NCBI RefSeq assembly: GCF_023053635.1
Contig: NC_086187.1
Span: 29,054,501 to 29,118,500, forward strand
Source of the DNA: Elgaria multicarinata webbii
Taxonomy: Eukaryota; Chordata; Lepidosauria; Squamata; Anguidae
Direction: 5' to 3'
DNA: 64,000 bases
The notes under the pieces are model-generated. The model was not told the DNA's origin and did no database searches. It saw only the letters and a program-made list of their open reading frames with translations. Numbering within the stretch: position 1 is the first letter of the stretch; each line of letters starts with the position of its first letter. The position numbers and the translations under genes were made by a program. Positions 63,810 through 64,000 of the stretch are shown here, piece after piece.

Positions 63810-64000
63810 CTAAAACCCAAGAGGAGGCAACGGTGAGCAGGCATCACAAATGCCCCTCCTCATACGCCCACACACGGAACTAAGGAACGCCTGCTGCACC
63901 TCACCCAAGTTGCAAGCTACGAATGAGGCGGTTAAATGGGAGAGAGGAGCAGGCTGGGCGGCGGCGGCTGCTGCTGCCACCCCCCCCCCTCCTGCTGCTA

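Overview
This window is vertebrate genomic DNA, almost certainly from a squamate reptile (lizard or snake). All genes are intron-split with GT-AG junctions. The interspersed repeats are CR1, L2-like and probably BovB-like LINEs, tRNA-headed squamate (Sauria-type) SINEs, a MIR/CORE-like SINE and a hAT-type MITE. Introns are short, GC-rich and full of G/C runs and CCCT tracts, which suggests a microchromosome. The species cannot be fixed from what I can see.

The left two thirds carry the conserved alpha-globin flanking block known from human 16p13.3, in inverted orientation. From left to right these are NPRL3 (+, last ten coding exons, 2360-11282), MPG (-, 12470-14279), RHBDF1 (+, noncoding first exon near 21.6-21.7 kb, coding 27329-36618), SNRNP25 (-, 38262-40271) and POLR3K (+, 40365-40958). 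The alpha-globin cluster itself should lie beyond the left edge. The right third (41613-63809, -) is GTF3C1, the largest TFIIIC subunit, with 32 exons and only its first few exons missing. In human GTF3C1 sits far away at 16p12, so its tail-to-tail position beside POLR3K differs from human.

The most interesting signal is in the NPRL3 intron 2435-5476. Two NF-E2/MARE sites (4548-4557 and 4579-4587) lie with their cores 33 bp apart, followed by CACC boxes and GATA sites. As I recall the human sequence, this matches the spacing in the HS-40/MCS-R2 alpha-globin enhancer, which sits in the equivalent NPRL3 intron. I read it as the squamate alpha-globin major regulatory element.

Other points of note are a phase-neutral 35-codon candidate cassette exon in the RHBDF1 cytoplasmic tail (29488-29592), a compact SNRNP25/POLR3K bidirectional promoter with tandem ETS motifs, and a 14-bp palindrome carrying poly(A) signals on both strands between NPRL3 and MPG. 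There is also a 4 x 46-bp minisatellite touching a GTF3C1 donor site. Functionally the genes cover mTORC1 control (NPRL3), base-excision repair (MPG), iRhom trafficking of ADAM17 (RHBDF1), minor-spliceosome U11/U12 snRNP (SNRNP25) and RNA polymerase III transcription (POLR3K, GTF3C1). No complete mobile element, CRISPR array, tRNA gene or novel multi-gene system was found.
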